DNA of 52,778 nucleotides from Myxococcales bacterium (GTDB lineage: Bacteria; Myxococcota_A; Bradymonadia; REDH01): the NCBI GenBank assembly GCA_947496715.1, contig CANMDT010000008.1, positions 1 through 52,778 of the forward strand, in the 5' to 3' direction. Below, in pieces: positions 1-8,391 of the stretch. The number at the start of each line of letters is the position of its first letter. Position 1 is the stretch's first letter. The position numbers and the translations under genes are program-made. Below the pieces are notes generated by a model that was not told the origin of the DNA, ran no database searches, and saw only the letters and a list, made by a program, of their open reading frames with translations.

Positions 1-2880
1 GCCGCCGAAGGGCTGGCGATGGACGAGCGCCCCCGTGCAGCCGCGGTTGATGTAGAGGTTGCCCACCTCAAACTCAGCGCGCGCCCGGTCGAGGCTCTTC
101 GGCGACCGCGAGAAGATGGCCCCCGTCAGCGCATAGTCGGTGCTGTTGGCAACCTCTAGCGCCTCGCTCAGGTTGGCCACCCGCATGAGCCCCAGCACCG
201 GCCCGAAGATCTCCTCCTGCGCCAGCCGGTGGTCGCGTCGGATGTTCTCGAAAATGGCGAAGGGCGCATAGTTTCCATCCGCTTTCACCCGGCTGTCGCC
301 GCGCGCCGCAGCCTCGGCCACCCCGTCGCGTAGCACCAGCTGCTTCCCCTCCTGCTGGCCGATGCCCACATACCGCTGAACCCGCTCCACTGACTCGGCG
401 TCGATGACCGGCCCATGCCGAAAGGTCGGGTCGCCAGGCGGTCCGATAAGGAAGCTCTGCGCCGCAGCAGCGAGCCGCGTGCGGAAGGCCTCGTAGATGG
501 GCCCGACTACAATCGCCCGGCTGCAGGCCGAGCACTTCTGACCCTGGAAGCCGAAGGCGGAGTAGAGCACGCCGGCGACCGCCTCATCAAGGTCGGCATC
601 GTCATCCACGATGATGGCATTCTTGCCGCCCATCTCGCAGACCACCCGCTTCACGCCCGGCTGCCCGGCGCCCGTGTTGTAGGCGGTGCGGAGGATGGAG
701 AGGCCCACTTCGCGTGAGCCGGTGAAGGCCACAAAGCGGACCTGCGGATGGGCCACCAGGTGTGCGCCAACCACCTCGCCCAGGCCGGGAAGGTAGGAGA
801 CAACGCCCGCCGGGATGCCGGCCTCGATGCAGAGCTGCACAAACTGCGCCGCAATCACGGGCGACTGCTCGGCCGGCTTCACCACAACGCAGTTGCCCGT
901 CGCCAGCGCACCCACCGTCATGCCGCAGAGGATGGCGAGCGGGAAGTTCCACGGCGCGATCACCGCACCCACGCCCATCGGGTGATAGAAGAGCTGGTTG
1001 AGCTCTCCCGGCAGGTGACCGAGCCGGGTCGGCGCCGCCATCATCGAGGTCGCTCCCTGCGCATAGAAGTCGCAGAAGTCGATGGCCTCGGCCACGTCGG
1101 CGTCTGCCTCGCTCCAGCTCTTGCCAACCTCCAGCACCATCCAGGCCGAGAGTTCGTGGCGGCGCGCACGCATCAGCGCTGCAAGCTTCCGCAGATGGGC
1201 CGCGCGGATACCCACGCCTGCATCCCGCCAGGCAGGGAAGGCCGCGCGCGCAGCCTCGACCGCCGCATTGGCATCGGCGACGCTGGCAGACCCAGTCGTG
1301 CCGATGACCTCGGATGGGTCGGCAGGATTCAATGAGACAATCCGCTCCGCCGTCGCCACCTTCTTGCCGCCGATGAGCAGCGGATAGACGCCGCCAAGGC
1401 TCCCGCGCACCCGCGCCAGCGCCTGTTGCATCGCGCCCCGCTCGGGCGCCTCCGACCAGTCCACCAGCGCCTCGTTCGCAAAGAAGGGCGCGGCCGCCTG
1501 CGGAAGCGGAGGCAGAGCCCGCACCACCTCGGCCGGGTCGCGGAGCAGGGTCGCGCCATCCACATTGTCGGCAAACTTGGCCCGCAGGAACCCCTCGTTC
1601 GAGGTGTTCTCGAGTAGCCGCCGCACGAGGTAGGCCATGCCCGGAACCAGGTCGCCGACCGGCGTGTAGTCGCGCACCCGGTAGCCCATGCTCCGCACCG
1701 CCTGCTTGAGCGGCTCGGCCATGCCGTAGAGCATCTGAATCTCGATGTCTGACTTGGCCAATCCGAGCGACTCTGCCGTCGCCATCGCGTTGGCAATCGA
1801 CCGCACATTGTGGCTCCCGAAGGCCGGCCGCACCGCATCGAAGTTACGCAGAATCAGCCGTGTGCAGGCCTCGTAGTTCGCATCCGTCTCGGCCTTCCGC
1901 GCGTAGACAGGAGACTCCCAGCCCGAGGCCTCTGCGTGGGCCGTCTCGTAGTCCCAGTAGGCCCCCTTCACGAGCCGCACGGTGATGCGCCGCCGGTTGG
2001 CACGCGCCCAGTCGATCAGCGACTGCAGGTCGGTATGGCTGTCGCGCAGGTAGGCTTGGATGACGATACCTGCGCTGTCGTAGCCGTCGAGCTCCGGCTG
2101 CAGCAGCAGGTTGCGGAAGAGCGCCAGCGTGAGCCCCTTCAGCGAGGTGCTCTCCATGTCGAGGTTGAGGAAGACCCCGCGCTCCTTCGCCGCCACAAAA
2201 AGCGGCAGCAGCCGCGCCGTCAGCCGCGCGACCGAGCCGTCGGTGTCGATGGCGTTCACCTGGCTGTCGAGCGCCGAGACCTTGATGGAGATGTTCACGC
2301 GGGGGATCGCGCCCTGGCTGTCGTTGTCGAGCAGCGGATCCGACTTCCAGCCCGGCGCCGCCTGCGCCAGTGTCTTGATGAGGTCGAGATAACGGGCCGC
2401 GTAGGCCTCCGCCTCGCCATCCGACAGCGCGGCTTCGCCGAGCAGGTCGACCGTGAAGGTGATGCCCGACTTCCGCATCGACACCAGCTTCGGCAGCACA
2501 GCCTGCGGCGTCTCGCCCGCCACAAAGGTCTCCGCCATACCCCGCAGGCTCCGCTCGATCTGGCCGACCGCGGTGCGGGCAATCAGGCCCGTGCCGTCGC
2601 CCATCGTCTTGAGGCCCAGCTGCATCCAGGCGGGTGCCTCGTTGCCCGGCTGCGCGAAATACTCCTGCAGGTGCCGCGCGATCTGCTCGGCATTCTGCAG
2701 CACCGGGAAGACATCCACAAACCGGAACATCTGGATCTTGAAGGCCTCGTCCTTCATCGACCACTCCATCATCTTTCCCGACCAGAAGTCCTTGTTGAAG
2801 ACGGAGGGCGACTGCTTCTCCATGCCGGTAAAAATCTGGCGGCCGAGGCTTTCGATGCGGGCTTCGAGTGCGTCGCTCAT
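1..2880 (-). CDS. putA: Bifunctional proline dehydrogenase / L-glutamate gamma-semialdehyde dehydrogenase, 3' end cut by window edge
   Basis: This enzyme oxidises proline to glutamate in two steps: an FAD-dependent proline dehydrogenase makes P5C, and an NAD-dependent aldehyde dehydrogenase oxidises the semialdehyde. Translation from the ATG at 2880 is open for 960 residues to the window edge. The proline dehydrogenase barrel spans roughly residues 100-430, with RLVKGAYWD as a typical segment. The aldehyde dehydrogenase domain starts near 490 and shows FTGS near 718, the EMGGKN general-base region near 747 and the catalytic cysteine in GQKCSA near 780. The visible end is QPFGG, which normally precedes KxSG, so only about 40 residues should be missing. 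There is no N-terminal ribbon-helix-helix DNA-binding domain, so this is not an autoregulating E. coli-type PutA. It is divergent from the ABC gene at 3020. Identification is firm. Confidence 0.95.
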   Translation of the reverse strand, partial: MSDALEARIESLGRQIFTGMEKQSPSVFNKDFWSGKMMEWSMKDEAFKIQMFRFVDVFPVLQNAEQIARHLQEYFAQPGNEAPAWMQLGLKTMGDGTGLIARTAVGQIERSLRGMAETFVAGETPQAVLPKLVSMRKSGITFTVDLLGEAALSDGEAEAYAARYLDLIKTLAQAAPGWKSDPLLDNDSQGAIPRVNISIKVSALDSQVNAIDTDGSVARLTARLLPLFVAAKERGVFLNLDMESTSLKGLTLALFRNLLLQPELDGYDSAGIVIQAYLRDSHTDLQSLIDWARANRRRITVRLVKGAYWDYETAHAEASGWESPVYARKAETDANYEACTRLILRNFDAVRPAFGSHNVRSIANAMATAESLGLAKSDIEIQMLYGMAEPLKQAVRSMGYRVRDYTPVGDLVPGMAYLVRRLLENTSNEGFLRAKFADNVDGATLLRDPAEVVRALPPLPQAAAPFFANEALVDWSEAPERGAMQQALARVRGSLGGVYPLLIGGKKVATAERIVSLNPADPSEVIGTTGSASVADANAAVEAARAAFPAWRDAGVGIRAAHLRKLAALMRARRHELSAWMVLEVGKSWSEADADVAEAIDFCDFYAQGATSMMAAPTRLGHLPGELNQLFYHPMGVGAVIAPWNFPLAILCGMTVGALATGNCVVVKPAEQSPVIAAQFVQLCIEAGIPAGVVSYLPGLGEVVGAHLVAHPQVRFVAFTGSREVGLSILRTAYNTGAGQPGVKRVVCEMGGKNAIIVDDDADLDEAVAGVLYSAFGFQGQKCSACSRAIVVGPIYEAFRTRLAAAAQSFLIGPPGDPTFRHGPVIDAESVERVQRYVGIGQQEGKQLVLRDGVAEAAARGDSRVKADGNYAPFAIFENIRRDHRLAQEEIFGPVLGLMRVANLSEALEVANSTDYALTGAIFSRSPKSLDRARAEFEVGNLYINRGCTGALVHRQPFGG

Positions 2881-3019
2881 GGGCTCATGGGGGTGTGACG
2901 GTGGCCCTTCGCGAAGTGGCGCACACACCGTCGTTGGTCGGGGCGGGAAAGTGGCCCCGAGTCGCGCGGAGGGATACACAGCCCTTGGATCTCCTTCAAG
3001 CCGCCCCCTCTGACGCACC
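2881..3019. promoter_or_regulatory. Divergent intergenic region between putA and the ABC gene
   Basis: This 139-base gap separates the start codons of two divergent genes, so it should contain promoters for both. I see no convincing -35/-10 pair, operator palindrome or strong Shine-Dalgarno sequence. The region has the same high GC content as the flanking genes. Confidence 0.35.
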
Positions 3020-4567
3020 ATGTCGAGCCCTGAACCCCTCATCGAGGTCGAAGCAGCGACCAAGCGGTTCGGCGCCATCGAGGTCCTGCGCGGCCTGACG
3101 CTCTCCATCCCGGAGGGAAAGACCACGGTTGTGCTAGGCCGCACAGGCTCGGGCAAGTCGGTCTTCATCAAACTGCTCAACGCCCTCTATCTGCCCGACG
3201 AAGGCGCTGTCCGGCTCATGGGGCGCGACACTCGAACCGCAACGGCCGAGGAGCTCGCCGACCTCCGCGGTCGCGTCGGCACCATGTTTCAGAGTTACGC
3301 GCTCTTCGACGCCATGACCGTCGCAGACAACATCGCCTTTCCCCTCCGTGAAGCACGCCTGCTGAACGAGGCCGACATCGCCGCCCGCGTCGACGAACTC
3401 CTCTCCGAGCTCGGCCTCACCGATGCCCGCAACCTCCTCCCCGCCGAACTCTCCGGCGGCATGCGGAAGCGGGTGAGCCTGGCGCGTGCCCTTGCACGCA
3501 AGCCCTCCATCCTGCTCTGCGACGAACCGACCACCGGCCTCGACCCCATCCTCATCGAAGCCGTCGACGACATGCTGATCGAGGCCCGCCAGAAGTTCGG
3601 AGTCACCCAGGTCATCATCAGCCACGACATGGCTAGCGTCTTCCGCCTCGCCGACCAGGTCGCGCTCCTCTCCGAAGGTCGCATTGCCTTCGCAGGCACG
3701 CCCGACGAACTCCGGGCGAGCGACAACCCCGACGTCCGCGCCTTCCTCGCGCTCTCGACCAGCAGGCTCAGCGAGACCGCAACCGCCGCGCCGGGCGTCG
3801 ACGAGCAGCTGCAGGACGCCCCGCTCGCGGTCGAGGTCCGCGACCTGGTCAAATCCTTCGGCTCCCGCACCGTCCTGCGCAACGTGAACTTCACGGCGGA
3901 GCAGGGCCGAATCACCACCCTCATCGGCGGCTCCGGCTCCGGCAAGAGCGTGCTCATGAAGCACCTGCTCGGCCTCCTCCGTCCCGACGCCGGCGCGGTC
4001 TCCGTGCTTGGCAGCGATGTCCTCGTGCTGCCCGACACAGAGCTCCGGGCGCTCCGGCGCCGCATCGGCATGCTCTTTCAGGGCGCCGCCCTCTTCGACT
4101 CCCTCTCCGTCTTCGACAACTGCGCCTTCCCGCTACGGGAGGCCGGCGACCGGCTCTCGCTCCGCGACGCAACCCCCCTCGTGAGTGAGGTGCTCGAACG
4201 CCTCTCGCTCGGCGAACTCGCCAGCCGCATGCCCTCCGAACTCTCCGCCGGCCAACGCAAGCGGGTCGCGCTCGCCCGGGCGCTCGTTACCCGACCTGAG
4301 ATGCTCATCTACGACGAGCCCACCACCGGCCTCGACCCCGTGCTCACCGCCTCCGTCAACGAGATGATCGTCGAGGCCCAGGAGAACTTCGGCGTCACCT
4401 CCGTCGTCGTCAGCCACGACATGGCCAGCACCTTTCGCATCAGCCACTCCGTTGCGATGCTCTTCCAGGGCGAGTTGCTCCTCCAGGGTACCCCCGCAGA
4501 TTTCATGCAGTCGCCAGACGAGCGCATCCGCGCCTTCGTCTTCGCCGGCAGCGCAGCAGAGGCATAA
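3020..4567 (+). CDS. ABC transporter ATPase with two fused MlaF-like nucleotide-binding domains
   Basis: The 515-residue protein carries two complete ABC ATPase domains in tandem. Domain 1 has Walker A GRTGSGKS at 40-47, the MFQSYALFD Q-loop, signature LSGGMRKR near 144, Walker B ending DEPTTGLDP near 165 and an SHD H-loop. Domain 2 has GGSGSGKS near 303, signature LSAGQRKR near 407, DEPTTGLDP near 430 and a second SHD. The GxRKRV signature context and FQ(S/G)xALFDSxTVxDN segment are typical of MlaF/Ttg2A/Mkl ATPases of lipid-transport importers, which are normally single-domain proteins that dimerise. Both sites look catalytically intact. No MlaE permease or MCE-domain protein lies nearby, so the partner must be encoded elsewhere. 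The next gene starts two bases after this stop. The subfamily is inferred from motifs. Confidence 0.85.
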   Translation: MSSPEPLIEVEAATKRFGAIEVLRGLTLSIPEGKTTVVLGRTGSGKSVFIKLLNALYLPDEGAVRLMGRDTRTATAEELADLRGRVGTMFQSYALFDAMTVADNIAFPLREARLLNEADIAARVDELLSELGLTDARNLLPAELSGGMRKRVSLARALARKPSILLCDEPTTGLDPILIEAVDDMLIEARQKFGVTQVIISHDMASVFRLADQVALLSEGRIAFAGTPDELRASDNPDVRAFLALSTSRLSETATAAPGVDEQLQDAPLAVEVRDLVKSFGSRTVLRNVNFTAEQGRITTLIGGSGSGKSVLMKHLLGLLRPDAGAVSVLGSDVLVLPDTELRALRRRIGMLFQGAALFDSLSVFDNCAFPLREAGDRLSLRDATPLVSEVLERLSLGELASRMPSELSAGQRKRVALARALVTRPEMLIYDEPTTGLDPVLTASVNEMIVEAQENFGVTSVVVSHDMASTFRISHSVAMLFQGELLLQGTPADFMQSPDERIRAFVFAGSAAEA

Positions 4568-4568
4568 G

Positions 4569-5639
4569 ATGGCAACCATCAGCGACTACAAGTCCAACGC
4601 CAAAGGCCAACCCATCGGCCCCGCCGAAATCCGCACCGAGAGCGGCACCCGCATCTACCTGCTCCCCGTCCAGAGTTTCCCTGGCCACCTCAACAACCTC
4701 TACCTGGTCGACGACCCTGACCACCCCTTCCTCTTCGACTGCGGCACCCACCTCTCGCACGACCAGCTCGACGGCTGCATGGACTTCGTCCGCGCCGAGT
4801 TCGGCGTGAAGACCCGCCTGCAGGACCTTAGCGAGGTCATCGTCAGCCACGCCCACATCGACCACTTTGGCGGGGCAGGGCGCTTCCGCGATATGGGGCT
4901 CCCCATTGCCATCCACGAACTCGACGCCCGCGTCCTCGAGGGCTTCCGCGAGCGGCTTATCATCGCCTCCCGCGACGTCGCCGTCTTCCTCCGCCGCGCA
5001 GGCATGGAGCCCGCCGCGGTCGCCAACCTGGTCGACATCTACCAGACCGAGAAGGACTACTTCCAAGACCTCGAACCCGACCGCCGCCTCCGCAACGGCG
5101 ACCGCATCGCAGGCCGCTGGCCCATCCTACACGTGCCGGGCCACTGCCCCGGCATGATCTGCATCGCCATCGACGATGTCGTCCTGACCGCGGACCATCT
5201 GCTCAGCCGCATCACGCCTGCGCAGCGGCCACAGTCCATCACCCCCTTCACAGGCCTCGAAAACTACCTCCGCTCTCTCGACAAGCTCAAAGGCTGGGGC
5301 ACCTTCGCCCTCGGGCTCGGCGCCCACGAGGCGCCCATCCGACAAATCGGGCAGCGCATCTTCGAGACCCAGACCCACCACGCCAACCGGCTCCGTCTCG
5401 TGCTCGAGGCCTGCCGCGAACGGCCCCGCAACCTCACCGAGATCACCCTCCACCTCTTCCCCCAAATCGCCGGCTTCAGCTTGCTCCTGGCCCAGAGCGA
5501 AGTGGGGGCACATGTCGAGTATCTGCACGAACTCCGCTACCTGGCCATCGAGAATCTTGATGTCGTCGCCGCCGACTACGATGCTGCGGCCGACTATCGG
5601 ACGATTGTCCGTTCCACAGACCCGCTCGGACTCGCGTGA
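4569..5639 (+). CDS. Metallo-beta-lactamase-fold hydrolase
   Basis: The 356-residue protein has the binuclear-metal motif HAHIDH at about residues 94-99, followed by GG, the mark of the metallo-beta-lactamase superfamily (glyoxalase II-like and related hydrolases). Further metal ligands are plausible in HVPGHCPG and in TADH. I chose the ATG at 4569, one base after the preceding TAA, because an in-frame start at 4452 would add 39 residues of non-conserved, serine-rich sequence lying inside the ABC gene. The C-terminal 100 residues are helical and resemble the winged-helix-like tails of the LACTB2/BLH group. The substrate is unknown. The stop overlaps the GTG of the next gene, which suggests translational coupling. 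Confidence 0.85.
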   Translation: MATISDYKSNAKGQPIGPAEIRTESGTRIYLLPVQSFPGHLNNLYLVDDPDHPFLFDCGTHLSHDQLDGCMDFVRAEFGVKTRLQDLSEVIVSHAHIDHFGGAGRFRDMGLPIAIHELDARVLEGFRERLIIASRDVAVFLRRAGMEPAAVANLVDIYQTEKDYFQDLEPDRRLRNGDRIAGRWPILHVPGHCPGMICIAIDDVVLTADHLLSRITPAQRPQSITPFTGLENYLRSLDKLKGWGTFALGLGAHEAPIRQIGQRIFETQTHHANRLRLVLEACRERPRNLTEITLHLFPQIAGFSLLLAQSEVGAHVEYLHELRYLAIENLDVVAADYDAAADYRTIVRSTDPLGLA

Positions 5640-6025
5640 GATACCTCTCTCCCCAGAACTTCCTGCTCCTCGTCGCGGCGCTCGCGCTCATGCTGGGCGG
5701 CGGCCTCTGGTGGGCGAGCCGCCTTGTCGGAAACGGACAGTTCCGCACTGCGCAGCCCGCAAGGCCCGCGCGACAGCAGGTCACCCCCATTCGCCGCGCC
5801 CCACCGAGCGCACCTGCTGCAGCACCAGTGGAGCCCCTCCCGCTCGCTGCGATGGAAGTCGCCGCGACGGACGTCGCACCACCCGCGCTCCCGGACGACC
5901 AACACGAAGGCGCGAAAATCCTCCGCCGCAGCCGCGGCTTCTCATCCGCGAACCAGCCCGCGCTGCGCTCTGGCAGCCACGCCAGCCTCCACGTCGAAGC
6001 CAGGCGCCCGAAGCCGATCGCCTAG
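5636..6025 (+). CDS. Small single-pass membrane protein of unknown function
   Basis: The 129-residue reading frame starts at a GTG that overlaps the preceding TGA (GTGA). It has one hydrophobic segment at about residues 8-28, then a proline- and alanine-rich, low-complexity region that ends in basic residues. I recognise no domain. The precise GTGA overlap matches junctions at other real genes in this window, which supports it being translated. It may be a membrane-anchored accessory of the upstream hydrolase, but nothing in the sequence proves that. Its TAG stop shares the CTAG palindrome with the stop of the opposing lipoprotein gene. Confidence 0.55.
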   Translation: MRYLSPQNFLLLVAALALMLGGGLWWASRLVGNGQFRTAQPARPARQQVTPIRRAPPSAPAAAPVEPLPLAAMEVAATDVAPPALPDDQHEGAKILRRSRGFSSANQPALRSGSHASLHVEARRPKPIA

Positions 6026-6684
6026 GGCTTCACGGGCGAGATGGCGGTCAGGTTCTCCACACCGACCGTGTGGTCGTCGCCATCCATCACCTGCATCCGG
6101 CGCACGCAGACCCAGCCCTCCGCAGACAGCGACCAGACACTGTCGGTGGCGTAGCTCGTCTCACCGTCAGACTGCTCGAGCACCAGCGCCGACCGCATCG
6201 ACCGCCACACGCCGCCCTTGAGCGGTAGCTCGCCCACCCGGTCTGCATCTGCGGCATCCCAGGCGAAACGGTAGCGGCCCATCTTCAAACGCCCCGCGCG
6301 CCAGTCGCCCTCATACTCTCCGTAGCCCGCAGCCCGAGGCGCAATCAGCACCGGCGGCTCGAACGACACCGCCTGCCCACGCTCCGTGTGGCTCTCGAGC
6401 GCCAACCCCTTCGGCGTACAGGCAAATCGGCTCGAACTCCCGTCGCTCCGCCTTTCGGTCAGCCGACCCTCCTCGACCGTCCAGGTGAGGCCCGTCTCCA
6501 CAGCCGACTCAGGGTGGGTCATCTTCGCCGTCCGACCCTGCAGCGCGGGGAGCATGGCCTTGCAGGCCTCCGGAGGCAGCGCCACCGGCGCAGCTCTCCC
6601 GCAACTTGCCAGCAGCCACACAATCAGCGCAAAGGGCAGGGCAAAACGCAACGCTGCTCCACACCGAATGCGCAGGCGGCGCAT
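6022..6684 (-). CDS. Putative lipoprotein of unknown function
   Basis: The 220-residue product starts at MRRLRIRCG and has a hydrophobic signal ending in LLASC, a lipobox that predicts acylation of the cysteine near residue 27. Longer in-frame starts add a tail with no signal character and run antisense into the gene at 6710, so I chose the ATG at 6684. The mature part is beta-rich with a GEYEGDWRAG segment and three further cysteines. I do not recognise the family. It lies antisense inside an otherwise plus-strand gene series, and only 25 bases separate its start from the divergent GTG at 6710. Confidence 0.7.
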   Translation of the reverse strand: MRRLRIRCGAALRFALPFALIVWLLASCGRAAPVALPPEACKAMLPALQGRTAKMTHPESAVETGLTWTVEEGRLTERRSDGSSSRFACTPKGLALESHTERGQAVSFEPPVLIAPRAAGYGEYEGDWRAGRLKMGRYRFAWDAADADRVGELPLKGGVWRSMRSALVLEQSDGETSYATDSVWSLSAEGWVCVRRMQVMDGDDHTVGVENLTAISPVKP

Positions 6685-6709
6685 CTCTTCTGCACCCCGC
6701 GGAGAACTC

Positions 6710-7498
6710 GTGAATCTCGCCGACCAGACCATCTTTCTCAAGGCCTCCACGCCGCTCGAACTCCGTACCGACGGCATCTTTGGCCATCTTGCAGCACAGG
6801 TCGCCTCCACTCTGCATCTTGCGTGGGTCGAGGTCAACGATGTGACAGGAAGAAGCCTCGCCAAGGGGCCCGATTCCGTAGCGAGACTGCTATCGGGCCC
6901 GGCCTCCATGATTCCGGCACGCGCCCGGCTCATCGCTGCCAACGCCACGCTCGAGTGGCACTTCGGGCTCCACCCCTACACGGGCGAGGAGGCCTCCATC
7001 CTCGAACTCCGCGTCGCCCGCACCCACCTCGAACCTGCAGGCCGGCTCGCCGCCTGGACCGGACTCGCCACCGACTTGTGCCAGCAGCTCACCCCTTACT
7101 GGCTCGGCTCGCACGACACCGACCTCCACGCCGCCGACAACACCTCGCTGGCGCTCGCAGCATCGGGCTTCGGCATCGAGCGCACCGGGCTCGACGCAGA
7201 CGACCCGGCCGGCCTCGAAAACAACCGCGGCACCATGCGCTACTGCGCCAACTGGATCACCTACCACAGCGCGGCCCTCGCCGAACGACTCGAATCTGCC
7301 GGTCCGCTCCCCGATGAGGTGACCGCAACCGCGCTCGCCGCGGGCACGCTCTACCAACTCTACCCAACCCCTGCCGACGGCTTCACCCCCGAAGGCAGGC
7401 AGAGGCAGCGTGCCTTTCGCGATGCGATGGGCTATCTACCCGCCGCCCAGCGCGAACAGCCGCTCCTGGGCTACTGGCAAAAGCGAGGCCGACCGTGA
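6710..7498 (+). CDS. Conserved-looking protein of unknown function
   Basis: This 262-residue cytoplasmic protein starts at a GTG preceded by GGAG eight bases upstream. It has no signal peptide or membrane segment and I recognise no catalytic motif. Aromatic and acidic clusters such as WHFGLHPYTGEE and YCANWITYH suggest a folded globular domain. Further upstream in-frame codons overlap the opposing lipoprotein gene and read as non-conserved sequence, so I rejected them. Its TGA overlaps the GTG of the prenyl synthase gene, which suggests shared translation with the isoprenoid gene. No function is assigned. Confidence 0.65.
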   Translation: MNLADQTIFLKASTPLELRTDGIFGHLAAQVASTLHLAWVEVNDVTGRSLAKGPDSVARLLSGPASMIPARARLIAANATLEWHFGLHPYTGEEASILELRVARTHLEPAGRLAAWTGLATDLCQQLTPYWLGSHDTDLHAADNTSLALAASGFGIERTGLDADDPAGLENNRGTMRYCANWITYHSAALAERLESAGPLPDEVTATALAAGTLYQLYPTPADGFTPEGRQRQRAFRDAMGYLPAAQREQPLLGYWQKRGRP

Positions 7499-8391
7499 CC
7501 AAGACGCCATGGCAGACCCACATCGACCCCATCCGCCTTGCCGTCGACGCCCGCATCGACGACCTCATCGCCGGCTGGCAGGGACACCCGCTCCTCCTAG
7601 AGGCCATGGCCTACGCGGTCCGCGCGGGCGGCAAGCGCATGCGCCCGATTCTCGCCTCCGCAACCTGCCAGGCCTTCGGTGGACGCGCCTCCGACGCCCT
7701 CGACCTCGGCTGCGCTGTGGAGCTCATCCATGCCTACAGCCTCGTCCACGACGACCTGCCCAGCATGGACAACGACCTCCTCCGCCGCGGCCTGCCTACC
7801 GTCCATGTGAAGTATGGTGAGGCCATGGGCATCCTCGTCGGCGACGCCCTGCAGGCTGCCGCCTTTGAGCGCGCCGCCTCTGCCTCTGCGCCGGCCGACC
7901 CCGTCCGCAAGCTCCGCGCCGTGCTCGCCCTCGCAGACGCAGCTGGAGCTGCCGGCATGGTCGGAGGCCAAGCGCGCGACATCCGCGCCGAAGCCAACAC
8001 AGCCGAACAGGTCCTCCGCCTCCACGCCGAGAAGACGGGAGCACTCTTCCGCGTATCGGCCCTCATGGGCGCCCTCTGCGCCAACGCAGACGAGACCACC
8101 ATCGGCCGCGCCATCCGCTTCGGCGAGCTGCTCGGCCGCGCCTTCCAGGTGGGCGACGACCTTGAAGACGCGCTCGACGTCGGCGCAGCCGGCGGAGCCC
8201 ACGAGGCACTCGTGAACTACGCCCTCGCCCAGGGCATCGAGCCCGCCATCGAACTGGTCGCCTCCGACGTCGCCGCCTGTCGCGACCTGCTCGGCGGCCG
8301 CACCGAGACCTCCGAGGCCTGCCACCTGATCGTGGATTGGGTCGAGCAGCGAGCCGCCGCAGCCGCAGCCGCGCTGCGCGCCCGTCCGTGA
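7495..8391 (+). CDS. ispA: Short-chain polyprenyl diphosphate synthase (farnesyl/geranyl type)
   Basis: The 298-residue enzyme should condense isopentenyl diphosphate with allylic diphosphates. The first aspartate-rich motif, DDLPSMDND, lies near residue 85 and the second, DDLED, near residue 220. GGKRMRP and an HVKYGEA segment are also family hallmarks. The two-residue insert in the first motif (DDxxxxD) is typical of bacterial IspA-type farnesyl diphosphate synthases. The GTG start overlaps the preceding stop, and the stop overlaps the tlyA start. In many bacteria ispA lies beside dxs and tlyA; tlyA is present here but dxs is not in the window. The exact chain length of the product cannot be read from sequence. 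Confidence 0.92.
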   Translation: MTKTPWQTHIDPIRLAVDARIDDLIAGWQGHPLLLEAMAYAVRAGGKRMRPILASATCQAFGGRASDALDLGCAVELIHAYSLVHDDLPSMDNDLLRRGLPTVHVKYGEAMGILVGDALQAAAFERAASASAPADPVRKLRAVLALADAAGAAGMVGGQARDIRAEANTAEQVLRLHAEKTGALFRVSALMGALCANADETTIGRAIRFGELLGRAFQVGDDLEDALDVGAAGGAHEALVNYALAQGIEPAIELVASDVAACRDLLGGRTETSEACHLIVDWVEQRAAAAAAALRARP

